The position numbers and the translations under genes were made by a program. Of a DNA stretch of 64,000 bases, positions 54,101 through 64,000 are shown piece by piece (the stretch's first letter is position 1; each line of letters starts with the position of its first letter). The notes beneath the pieces are model-generated. The model ran no database searches. It saw only the letters and a program-made list of their open reading frames with translations, and was not told the DNA's origin. This stretch comes from Branchiostoma floridae (Eukaryota; Chordata; Leptocardii; Amphioxiformes; Branchiostomatidae). The stretch lies in NCBI RefSeq assembly GCF_000003815.2, contig NC_049996.1:7261332-7325331 (forward strand). The letters are read 5' to 3'.

Positions 54101-57100
54101 TCAGATATCACACCCCAGCAGTTCCAGCCGGAGCCGCGGCACGGCCGTGAAAGTCTGCGGGTTGATGAGAACATACCTGGCGACGATGGGCTCGGCTAGG
54201 TCCCGCTGGACGATAGAGTCTCCATCGCTGTTCCCTGTGAACACCTGGAATAAACAAACGCACCAGTTACACATGGTCAACCGTGGTTCCAAGATCTTTT
54301 CCAGGGGTTTAGAGTTAGTCATGAGTTAGTGCGCCGTCACATACTGTAAACGCAGAAACTTTCGCGGTGGTTTAATGTTCGCGGTTTTCGCGGTGGGCGC
54401 TTCACCGCGAATTAAAAACCACCGCGAACATTTTCCAAGGTAGTTAGAGACTACAGTGCATGGTGCTACCGCGAACTTAAAACCACCGCAAAAAGTCCTT
54501 TTCCCGCTACTGCGAAATTAAATCCCCACGAACTTAAATGTATTTACAGTATGTCGTCCGCTCGTCGTACCATAGCTAAGTTCGGGTGCGGCCACACGTG
54601 AGTATAAGGTCAATATGGAATTCGTAGCCTCTACCAGGCTCCACGGGTTGCTGGAAAATAGTAAAATTGGAGGAATATCCTCACCCTGACAGCCCCTCCC
54701 TCTAGGTACGGTAGCACCTGGTCTGCACCATCCAGCTGGTAGGCTACCCGGTAAGTCTTGATGTGCCCCTCCCCCAGGCCCTGGGTCTGGATACCTGGGG
54801 TCAATTTGGTACATATGTATTAGTTAACCGCTTTGAAATCAGTACGGCGTGACAGTGAAGTTACACCTTTATTTGTCTTAACCCTATTCAGACCGGGGGG
54901 GGGGGGGCTTTTGAGGCCCGCGCTAACTTCGATGTCCTATAACGCCAGAACGGCTTATGCTAGAGCCACCAAACTTAGTGAGTTTTCCTAAAATATTGTT
55001 GGCAACAATTTTACGAAGTTTGACAAATTTGCCATTTTTTCTTGTTGCCATGGCAACCGTTTGTTGACAGGCAGTTTTGCCAAAAATCACTATTTTTGGT
55101 TCTAACAATGTATTTTTCACATTTATTTGCTATATTACTGCGATTTTGTTACATAAATAAAATATTATATTATTCAGCATATCTTTCATAATTATATATG
55201 CATAAATTATGCTAATTTGATGACGTCCAAAATCCAAGATGGCGGACCGAATGGCCAGATCAAGAATAACAAGCTAATTATCCCTTAAAATTTGTAACTA
55301 CCTGGTATTTTTTCATCAAAAACCATCTAAATGAATGAATTTAGTCTATTTCCATTGCCCTTTGTGATTATTTGTTGCAAAAAAAGTATTTTTAAAAATT
55401 CAAGGTGGTGGATATAATATGGCGGATCCCAACTCGTATCTTAGATGTGCATGACGTCATTTTATGACGTCATTATGACGTCATTGATGTTGCTATTGCC
55501 AACGCAAGTCGTAATAAACATAATTATTCTGTTATCTGCACTTGTTGTTACATTTTTGCAGCATAACTTTAAGTTTTCTGAGAATACCCATTTTTCATGG
55601 GTTTTGCCAATGTTATCAAATTGATGACGTCATAATTACGTCATCTTACGTCTACGTAACGTCAAACGTCACATACTAGTCAGATATTATGTCGAAATCA
55701 TGTTCTGAAAATTTGGTGGCGCTACGGCACGTCGTTTTAGAGTTATAGGACTTAGAAGTGGAGGGCCTCAAAAGCCCCCCCCCCCCCCCCGGTCCAGGGA
55801 TGACCAAAAAAGCCCGGTCTGAATAGGGTTAAGCTTACACAAAGTTTTTCTGTTCAATGCTAAGCTTTTCACATAGTTCGTTTGAACTAAACTGAAATAA
55901 GGTAAAATCAAGTCACAACGTAAGGTATGAAATAGAAAGGTACCATTTGCTTGTTCATCTTCATATGGTTTAGCCTAACAACCCACTGCTCTGTTCAACA
56001 TTCACATATATGGTGACCAGCCCCTCGATCTCTGTCCTGCCACTTGCTTCTTTATGTTATCGAACACCACGGGGTGTCAGCTGCGGTAACCATTGCGACA
56101 GCAAAAAGAGGAGCAAAAATTAATTGAAATGGAATTCCAAAATTATATACACGGTAGCTATTAGCCCCTAAGGCGTCGCCAAAAATAACACGCATACCTG
56201 TGACGTTTACATCCCGCCCAAAGTCCACGGCCAGGTACTGGTTGGTGTTGACCAGACCCATGGTCCATGCGCTCGGGCCGTTCAGACGGGCGCTAAACGC
56301 GTCAAACCCGGCCACCTGGGTTGTTGCGCGTATCTGATCGTCTACAATGGTCCCGTCCTCCAACCCTAGCGGCCTGGGACAGACTGCAGGTGCTATAGGT
56401 GTGACCGGTACATCTCTGGTGGGGGATACAAGCGTGGCTTCGGCTGGCGCTTCGAATTCTGTTTGGAATACATTGGTAGTGATAATGTAAATGCAGAAAC
56501 TTTCGGGGTGGTTTAATTTAAATGTTGGTGGTTCTCGCGGTGGCCGTTTCACCGCGAATTCAAAACCACCGCGAACATTTCCCTTCTATCTTCTGCTCGC
56601 GCCGCCTACGGGCACCCCCTTAGCTACATGTACGAACTTTGTATACATTTTAACAGTATTATGATATTACGAAAATTATGATATTTTGAAGGCAACAAAA
56701 ACACAAAACGGACGGAAAATAATTTAACAGCATTTTCAGTGGCATAAACGTTTAAAATCTTTCGTTTCCGCAAACAGGCCGGCCGGGCCCGGGATAGGAA
56801 ATGTGACATAGTCCTTAACCATTGACCCAAAATTACGATATAAAAGACAAGAAAAACACAAAACGGACAAAAAAAATTCAACAGCATGTCTTGTGCATAT
56901 TTATTGGCATAAATTTTAATTTTTCGTTTCCGCAAACAGCCCGGCCGGGCCCCAGGTAGGAAATATGACGTACGCCAAATAGTTATTGCACGTCAGAACG
57001 TGTTTCTAACCTTTACATCCAAAGAGTTCCACTCGCATCCTGGGTATAGCTGAGTAGTCCCGCGGGTTGAAGAGGATGTACCGGGCAAAGATAGGCTGGG

Positions 57101-60100
57101 CGAGCTGTTGTTCTACTATCGTGTTACCGTCGCTGTTTCCTGAGAACATCTGAGAAACGGAAATTGAGGGGTGATATTATATTAGTGGTTAGATGAGGCT
57201 GACTTGTATGCGTGCAAACATACTTCAGTTCCTTATCTTTTCAAGACTGTTGTCTTATGTACATTTCAAAAGTGTCTTAAAGACCAATCTATGTCAGCTG
57301 TACGTCGACAGTACCAGCCTGCTCTTTGAATGACCTAGCTATAAGCCTACATCTAAACGCCTATTTTCACCTATTTTCCTCCCTCTACTTTTCTGCTTCA
57401 CGCATCTCCAAGTATCATCTGGCCATGAAGCAGATGTTACAAGTAACCAACTGTCATAGTTTCTGACAGCCTTTAACTTGGAGCCTAGGCGTGTAGCAAC
57501 TGTTAACTATTTTGTGTTGTGAGGTGTCTTCTTTTTCTTGAGGTCGTAAACATTAGCGACCCTCATTCGCCTTTTGTGCGGGCTAATGTATGAGGCTGCA
57601 AGCAAGACTGGCCACAACTACAAGAGGCTTAACATACCCTCTCAGTCCCGTTCTCGATGTAAGGGTTAAGTGTGCTTGACCCCTCCACCTGATACACCAG
57701 TCGGTACTCTTTGACGTGTCCTCCGTACTGTCCCTGGGTCTTCACCTGAAGGAAGGGATGCATGAATGAATGGACGGATGAATGAAAATAATGAAAGTGC
57801 TAATCAATACAGAAGGAACGAACGAACGAATGTATGAATAACGACTCTAGTATTGACTCCATATCCCAATGAGATAAGTTTAAGATTATCATAAGTAAGA
57901 GATATCCTGAATCATAACATTGACATAAGATTTACTATGTACTGCATACAAAATGTAACAATACTTATACTTATAACTTAATCTATGGGTAACAATACAC
58001 ATATATTAAGCTATAAGTTACTACAGATTTGCTACTTCTTGCTCTTTTATCTTAGTGCAGAACTTGTGTTAGAACGAATAAGTTTTGTCAAAGATATATA
58101 TATAAATTTTTAGTTTGTCTAAATGCATAACACTTTTGTTCCACGACCACATACCTTTGCCAAATGATGAGAGCCTTTTCCATAGGCATATTATATTTTT
58201 TTTCTATCTATGAATCTTCAGGGTGGTCCCTTCAGTGACTGATTTCCAAGGAAGCCTTTGAATGCTTCATTGATTATGCAAATGTGGTCCTTAAGACCTT
58301 ACCGCCGACACATATAGATTTTCCCCTAGGTCCACGGCCAGGTACTGACTCCTGTCCACGGTCCCCATCTGCCACGCCCTGTCCCCGTTCAGTCGCGCTC
58401 GGGACGCCGAGAAGTCGGCAGTCTCGGAGGTTGCCGTGAGTTTGTCGCCAGGAAGTCGGCCGTCCTCTAGACCCAGGGGATCGTAACACCCTGCTGATAT
58501 CGCCGGTGTGGTTTCAGTTCTTATGTCTAAAACGTCAGAAGAGAATCATATGAGTGAGTGGAAAATTGAAACAAAAATGTTACCCAACTGAAGAAAGTTA
58601 GCCAGGACATTCAACCAAATCTCTCCATGAATTTCAACCAAATCTCTCGGTCTCATAACACGTGATTTTTTCCTCACATGTGACGTCAGCATCGAGTCAA
58701 AGTTCGTCTGAAGTGCGTAGCGCCCCCCGTCCCGGTTGAGAATTCCGGCGAGTCAACTTTCTTCAGTTGGAGAACCATTCAATTTGTCAATATGAATTTT
58801 CATGCTAATATGAGTGGATAACTGTTGACTTATGACTACAAATGTATGCTTCTAGCCATATCAATATTATTAATATTTTGGTATTTTCTCAAGAAGTTAA
58901 AGGACCCACGACCAAGAGTCATTCACAATTTCTTGATATATTTTACAAAAACTCACTAATGTAGACTGTACAAACCATTCGACCACAAACACTGATAATC
59001 GTTAGCGCAAACTTGTGCTTCAATGAAAAATAACTTACAGTTGAGATTTAGGTTTTGAAAGCAAAATGATGTACCTTCACACCCCAGTAGCTCGACCCTG
59101 AGTCTCGGTGTACTGCTGAACGTTACCGGGTTGATGAGGATGTACCGTGCGTAGATGGGCCGGGACAGGGTCTGCTCGTTAACGGTCTCCCCGTCGTTAT
59201 TCCCCGTGAAGATCTGACCACACAGTAGTGAACGCCGTTAGAGATAGAACAACGTGATAAAGGTCTACCGATGATTTTCATCTAGGGCTGATACTAGTGG
59301 TTCTCTCGAACTCAGCTTTTCGACTGGTCTAACGACGTCCAAGTCAAGCCAAAGTTTATTGCGCAACAATTGCAGCGGGTACAGTGTAAGGCAAAGTGAA
59401 GTATATTGTATAATACTACTAACTATACAGTAAGGTTAATCTAATACTGTATCAGTAGATTTAAGGCTTTACAATATTGAAAGAACTTTAACACCTGACA
59501 TATATTTTAAATTTTTATGTCTATTCCACTAGTTGTGGACAGGGACACATGCTATAGATATCTACAGTATACAGTGAGTCCCACCTACCTTTGCCTGTCT
59601 GTTCTCCGTATACACCGTGAACTCAGTCGAACCGTTCCCCCGGTACACAACCCTGTAGGTCTCGATATAGCCTGGTGCTAGGCCCTGGGTACGGATAGCG
59701 CTCACGGACCTGCGAAATAGGTACAAGTAAGATTATAGTCTATAGGTTAGAATTGCCTAGCTGATTGAAGGCAACAGCTATTACCTACGTAAAGGTTTTA
59801 TGTAAGTAGGTGTATTGGTAAGCAAAATAACATGAAATACTTATGTCCCGAGATCCATGATTTTCGGTGTAACGTTACGAGTGACCAAAAAAGGCCTACT
59901 TGATTAGAAAATGAAGACTTGATTGTTTACCACAGTTACCTATAAAAAGACATTCGATCAGAATTGGTGATACTTCGAAAAGTTTTGATACTTGTTTTTG
60001 AATTGCTATCTTTGATTCATCGTACAGCATGATTTTTTCTATATTTCTATGACAGACACGTTGTATTGCGTTCTCATGTTTTATCAATGTAACTTTCGAT

Positions 60101-63008
60101 TGAACGGTTGCATTCTTCCTACGTAGCCTGAGTACCATCCTCCGTAGTGACCGCTGGCTCAATCCTCTCGCTTGCGGTCAATACTCAGGCTACCTACGAA
60201 CATGAATGCTAAATTCTTAGTGCTAAAATTTGAATGCTAAATTGGCCATACTCATACATGTAACTGATTCCTGTGGACTTTTCAAATCCAATAGTAACAT
60301 ACCAGTCCCGTCCCAGGTCCACCCCCAGCCACTGTGATTGGTCGAATGTGTCCATCTGCCACGCCCTCTCCCCGTTCAGCCTGCCCCAGCGAGCCTCGAA
60401 CCCAGGCGTGACAGAGGAGGCCGTCAGCTGGCTGTCCGGTATCAGCCCGGCCTCTACACCTAGCGGCTCTAAACAGTATGCGTCCGCGTCAACTGTGGGG
60501 GAAATCAAAACTGTAATATCAAAACTGTCATAATCGGCAGTGCTCAAGAGGTATGGATACGGATCTCACAAAGGCCCACTCTACAGTTGTTTTCTTAATA
60601 TTGTTGGACAAGACACCGTAGTCTATTAGCAGACTACAGCTTCGAGTCCGCTTTACACTCACTGTAGTCTACGAGGGAAGTAGACTACGATGCGTAGCGT
60701 TGAAGTTAATAGAACAAGTTAAGCCTTATCAGCACACATTACGAAAGTGCATGCACACAGTACAATTGTGCGTTAAATGCTACCAATACGGAGCCTGGGG
60801 ATGAGGTTAGCGCAGAGGTTAAGGTGGTATTTCACTGCACCGGTACGGGGTTCGAATTAATTTGAGAAATAAAAAATGCCATATCTAAATCATAAACATA
60901 TCGGCGAAAATGACACAACAGTGCGTCTGTGAACGAACCCCACAGTGTCGCACCGGTGCCACAAGCGCAATGAGATACCACCTTTAGGCAATCTTGTTGA
61001 TGACATTCCTTATTTGCGACACCTGTGCCGACCAGGTACGCTCGGTCAATATTTGTGCACAGGGCAGAACCAGGGCATCTTTGTTAGGTGAGAACGCCTT
61101 GCCGAAAGTGGGTCATCTGGGGCAGACAAAAATAATCGACAAGAATCACAAGCTAGTTTTCTCCAACATTAGAGTAGTCAGATAGCTAGAAATTCGGTAA
61201 AAACTCTCCTTTCAAAATTGCAGAGCCCACTCTGCAGAGAAACCTTTCGTATTCCATTGTTTCAGAAAAGTTGATCCCAATAAGTTAGAAGAGTAGACAC
61301 ATGCTATACTTACTATTCTACATTTTTTTGTCCGTCAAACCTTTTTCATGCTACTTGTAATTAGTCCTCGGGTAAGAATTTGCAATAAACTCATTAGTAC
61401 GGCTAAAAGGTTAGTCAAAAGCAGTCTTTTTGCGAACAATTCCATTGACAATGGTTCTTTGATCAATACCAGATCCCCCGTTAGAACACATACCCACTGA
61501 AGCATTAAATCTGGCCGTGTTCTCACGGCCTACTGAAACACTGGTGCACAGAAAGTGCCTGACTACTGACTAGTATTTACACAGTAGCATCGTAAGCCTA
61601 GGGAACACATCATCTTTTCAGTTACCCGATCGACTTTAGCAAAAACCTGCCAACCCTAGCCTTTTTTGGTCGGCCGCTATATATAAATCGTCATTTATGA
61701 ACTTTGTCGAGCGCTCGCTTGGTCGCAGCTCACACGACTTTCTGTATCACTTCTAAAACTTTGAGGTTCGACAAGAACGCATTACAGTACAGTGAGTGTA
61801 CTGATTTTTTAACATTGTTCAGTTTCTATACGCTGAATAGAATTTTTCACGACTCAAACATTTCAAGCATTCGTTTGAAGTCAAATGAAAACGATTGGAG
61901 TGCGTGTGTAAAAACAAATACATTTTGCAGTGAAATGAATCATTCCGTAAGCCAGTTGAAAAATGCTTGAATGTATAGATTAGAAACGACTTTTATAACA
62001 CGCAGAACCTTTTAAGATCGTCCGGATATTTCTAAGCTTGTAAGCATAGATAGTCTTTATTATCAGAGACAAATGTCCACAGATTAGAATACCAGATAGA
62101 TTAACACGGTGGCGTCCAGACAGAAAAGAACAGAAATATTTGCCACCTGCCACACCCTTAACAGTAAACATAGTAAACAATGCACGTACGTAAACTTTAT
62201 AAGTTGTAATGTCATTGTCGAACATTCAATATGGAATTTAGGCTACGTGGGTATGGACACAAACCTTGCAAGAATTTCTGGATCCAATTCGAAGTGGTAA
62301 CTTTATGATTAAGGTCATTGGATTTTTTATTTATTTTCATCTGAAATGTTAGATTTTAAACTAACAGATCATTGACAATTGCTAATGCATTTGAATAAAT
62401 GGGGTAGCCACGTATGGGATATACAATCAACAGCAGGGTCATATTTAGAATTGTAAATTGTATATCATATTGAAATTTTTAGTATGTAAGTAAGTCAAAT
62501 TTAAAGCGTTTTGTATTTGTGATAAAATCACAATAGTTCTGTTCTAGTAATTTCGGACAAGAAGGGTGAACTCCTAAGTACAAAGTTGACACGGACTTGT
62601 TCAGGTAGACTGTTAAAATCCATGCTAGAGCCTAAGCCTAAGTCCAATGAGTTTGTTTGGCAAAAGACTTAGCGGGCCGCGGACTCACAATACATGCGGG
62701 TAGGCACTGTTTTAGGACAGTCGAATCTCTGCACATTATCAATCCGCCATAAGTCACTTCTGTTCTTCGACTACTTCTATCTAGATTCGTACATTGTATA
62801 ATTTCATGTATAAATATACTTCCCTCTTGGCCGATTCAACGCTATATTTCGAGAGTAAATAAAGGAATATCAAAGAATACAGACCCCAAACGCCATAACC
62901 GGTCTGATTTGAAAGTTGTCAAAACTCACCTGTTACGACGAACGCCAACAGAATGGTACAGATCGGTCCTATCAAAGTGGAAAACATCATGTCCAATGCC
63001 ACCTTCAT
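54101..63008 (-). CDS. Secreted protein of three F5/8 type C (discoidin) domains, complete
   Basis: Ten exons: 63008-62930, 60492-60303, 59709-59589, 59213-59075, 58526-58303, 57745-57638, 57149-57011, 56458-56198, 54794-54685, 54244-54101. All sites are GT/AG and the sum is 1515 nt, giving 504 aa with the stop TGA at 54103-54101. Exon 1 gives a signal peptide (MKVALDMMFSTLIGPICTIL). Each domain shows the FA58C plan: an opening Cys with PLG(V/L)E, LNGxxAWxM, QxLxVDLGxxxxV, TQG, YRV, GNxDGxTV, ARYxLxNP, and a closing LRxELLGC. The two Cys per domain would form the usual disulphide. No transmembrane or other domain follows, so the protein should be extracellular, binding glycans or phospholipid via the domain loops as in discoidin/lactadherin families; the ligand is unknown. 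Short linkers (for example EFEAPAEATLVSPTRDVPV) are Pro/Thr-rich. Introns hold several MITEs and a 957-bp TIR element. Confidence 0.93.
54342..54551. mobile_element. MITE family 'tactgtaaatgca', copy C
   Basis: Starts TACTGTAAACGCAGAAACTTTCGC and ends AATGTATTTACAGTA. The interior matches copies A and B in inverse orientation. Lies in the last intron of the discoidin gene. Confidence 0.9.
54877..55833. mobile_element. Non-autonomous TIR element, 957 bp, rich in CRE motifs
   Basis: Ends are CTTAACCCTATTCAGACCGGG and its exact inverse, followed inward by a G-run/C-run and inverted TTTTGAGGCCC, GTCCTATAAC words. No open frame of note. The interior carries about five TGACGTCAT or TACGTCA sites between 55440 and 55670. 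Sits in an intron between discoidin exons 8 and 9. Confidence 0.85.
56484..56580. mobile_element. MITE family 'tactgtaaatgca', truncated copy D
   Basis: GTAAATGCAGAAACTTTCGGGGTGG through CACCGCGAACATTTCCC is the left half of the family. The right half is missing. Confidence 0.8.
56650..56975. repeat. Two ~165-bp tandem units in a discoidin-gene intron
   Basis: Both units hold ACACAAAACGGAC-..TTTAACAGCAT.., TTTCGTTTCCGCAAACAG-CCGGCCGGGCCC and AGGAAAT-TGAC. Similarity is moderate. Confidence 0.8.
58584..58771. mobile_element. MITE-like element with 'caactgaagaaagtt' TIRs
   Basis: CAACTGAAGAAAGTTAGCC at the left and its inverse ending AACTTTCTTCAGTTG at the right, about 190 bp apart. Intron of the discoidin gene. 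Confidence 0.65.
60117..60200. mobile_element. Short foldback, 'tacgtagcctgagta' ends
   Basis: TACGTAGCCTGAGTA at the left, TACTCAGGCTACCTACG at the right, with a further CGCTGG / CGCTTGCGG middle. About 84 bp, in a discoidin-gene intron. Confidence 0.6.
60821..60984. mobile_element. MITE, second copy of the 4026 family
   Basis: AAGGTGGTATTTCACTGCACCGGTACGGGGTTCG inverted at the right as CGAACCCCACAGTGTCGCACCGGTGCCACAAGCGCAATGAGATACCACCTT. Shares the CACTGCAC..GCACCGGTGC..CACTGTGGGGTT signature with 4026-4272 but is about 80 bp shorter. In discoidin intron 1. Confidence 0.7.
60990..62925. other. Discoidin gene intron 1, nothing else recognised
   Basis: AT-rich intron DNA. A TATATATAAAT stretch at 61679-61689 resembles a TATA box but has no gene next to it. 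Confidence 0.4.
62930..63008 (-). CDS. Discoidin gene exon 1: signal peptide
   Basis: ATG at 63008-63006, 26 codons plus one base, strongly hydrophobic (LIGPICTILLAFVVT), donor GTGAGT. Phase 1 matches the first FA58C exon at 60492. The 2.4-kb intron after it is the longest of the gene. Confidence 0.8.
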
Positions 63009-63520
63009 CTGAAGTCTGTTGACCACAAAATCCCTATAAAAAACTGAACTATTTCCACAATGTCTGCCCTATAAGTTACTTCAGTGACCACTCCCTGTGT
63101 TGAGAAGTTAACCTCCTTGTCGTTCCGTCTACAATATTTCGCTTCGATTGATGTACATCCAGCTATAGACGAATTTTGTGATCCCTTTGTAGTGCTCTCT
63201 ATGATGTCAAGTCTAATAATTCCCACTCTCTGTAATGCCTAGTTTGGCTCCGTCGTCTTCACCAACACTTGTTTTGCTCGGCAGTGTCTGACCTGTAGGT
63301 TACGACTTTACTGACCACTCCCTGGACTTGTATTGACGAGCTGTCATGCCTGTCTAGTCCGCACTGCACGCGAGTCGGGTTACCACAGGTCACATGGAGT
63401 GTAGCCTCTATCGCAGGCCTCGGGACGGGTGGTGCTTCCAAAGGGTGCAGCCTGGATGCCAGACACCCAGCTCACTCGGCCTGTGTAGGCCATGGAAACA
63501 GTCTGGCATCCAAGCTACAT
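63009..63520. other. 5' flank of the discoidin gene with small duplications
   Basis: GTGACCACTCCCTG-TTG with related flanks occurs at about 63088 and 63312. A hairpin (GGATGCCAGAC .. GTCTGGCATCC) spans about 63453-63512. These lie in the likely promoter/5'UTR. Confidence 0.45.
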
Positions 63521-63527
63521 AAGATGT

Positions 63528-63706
63528 GAGTGCGTGTGTCTGTGCATGTCTGTGTGTGTCCAAGTGTCTGCGTGTGCCTGTCTGTCTTTCTGCCTGCCTG
63601 CCTATGTGTGTGTATCTGCATGTCTGTATGTGCGTGTGTGTATCTGTGTGTATGCGTAAGCATGCCTGTGTGTGTACGCATGCCTTTGTGTGTCCGTGTG
63701 TGTGTA

Positions 63707-63741
<35 letters not shown>

Positions 63742-63870
63742 ATACCTGTGTGTATGTGTGTGTGTGTGTCTATCTGTCTATATATGTGTGTGTGTGAGAG
63801 AGAGTGTGTGTCCGTGTGTCTGTTTGCTGTCTGTGTGCGTGTGTATATTGGTCTGTGTGTCTGTACACGT
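63528..63870. repeat. TG/CA microsatellite
   Basis: Imperfect (TG)n with CATG, CTGT and TATG variants. The Cys/Val-rich and His/Thr-rich open frames across it are artefacts. Confidence 0.95.
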
Positions 63871-64000
63871 GTTTCTAACCTATTTGCAAACTAGAGTTCC
63901 TCGAACACATATCTTCGCCAAATAAACAATTTCTATGGAAGATAGTTCTTTTTGAATGATTAATGTGTATAAGTCCATATGTTATCTAGTCACATCATGT

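Noticed and set aside
61677-61690. TATATATAAAT as a TATA box
   Set aside because: Lies in intron 1 of the discoidin gene with no coding exon downstream on either strand within reach.
63408-63925. His/Thr-rich and Cys/Val-rich frames
   Set aside because: Translations of the TG/CA microsatellite.

Overview
This is eukaryotic nuclear DNA from an intron-rich, repeat-rich animal genome. All protein genes seen are metazoan families: a matrix metalloproteinase (MMP), a TCTP paralog, a PDE12-type phosphodiesterase, two ankyrin/SOCS-box proteins, a BAF-like protein and a triple F5/8C (discoidin) protein. Gene density, short introns, tRNA-derived SINEs, short retroposon ends with ATTC-type tails, many foldback MITEs and large CT/CA/TG microsatellites suggest an invertebrate deuterostome. 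My guess is an amphioxus (Branchiostoma), but this is inference from style and not from a database match.

Layout. 57-9594 (-): 5' half of a furin-motif MMP gene, whose hemopexin part would lie beyond the left edge. 9.8-23.7 kb: no recognisable gene; tandem arrays, microsatellites, SINEs, retroposon ends and foldbacks. 23746-24276 (+): an intronless TCTP (TPT1) homolog fused to a signal peptide, followed by a deleted mariner element. 26.2-28.0 kb: duplicated repeats. 28078-36625 (+): a complete nine-exon PDE12-like gene (606 aa) with relic copies of three of its exons inside its introns. 37934-39847 (-) and 46322-48337 (+): two divergently oriented single-exon ankyrin + SOCS-box genes, with MITEs and duplicated sequence between them. 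49.7-50.3 kb (-): an ankyrin pseudogene split by a foldback MITE. 52548-53117 (+): a two-exon BAF-like gene with an apparent frameshift. 54101-63008 (-): a complete ten-exon gene for a secreted protein of three F5/8C domains (504 aa). The right end is TG-microsatellite sequence.

The genes do not form one pathway, as expected for an animal chromosome. Four act outside the cell or on its surface (MMP, secreted TCTP-like, discoidin protein) or as ubiquitin-ligase adaptors (the ankyrin/SOCS pair). The gene models for PDE12 and the discoidin protein close perfectly in phase across all exons. The most unusual item is the secreted, loop-deleted, intronless TCTP.
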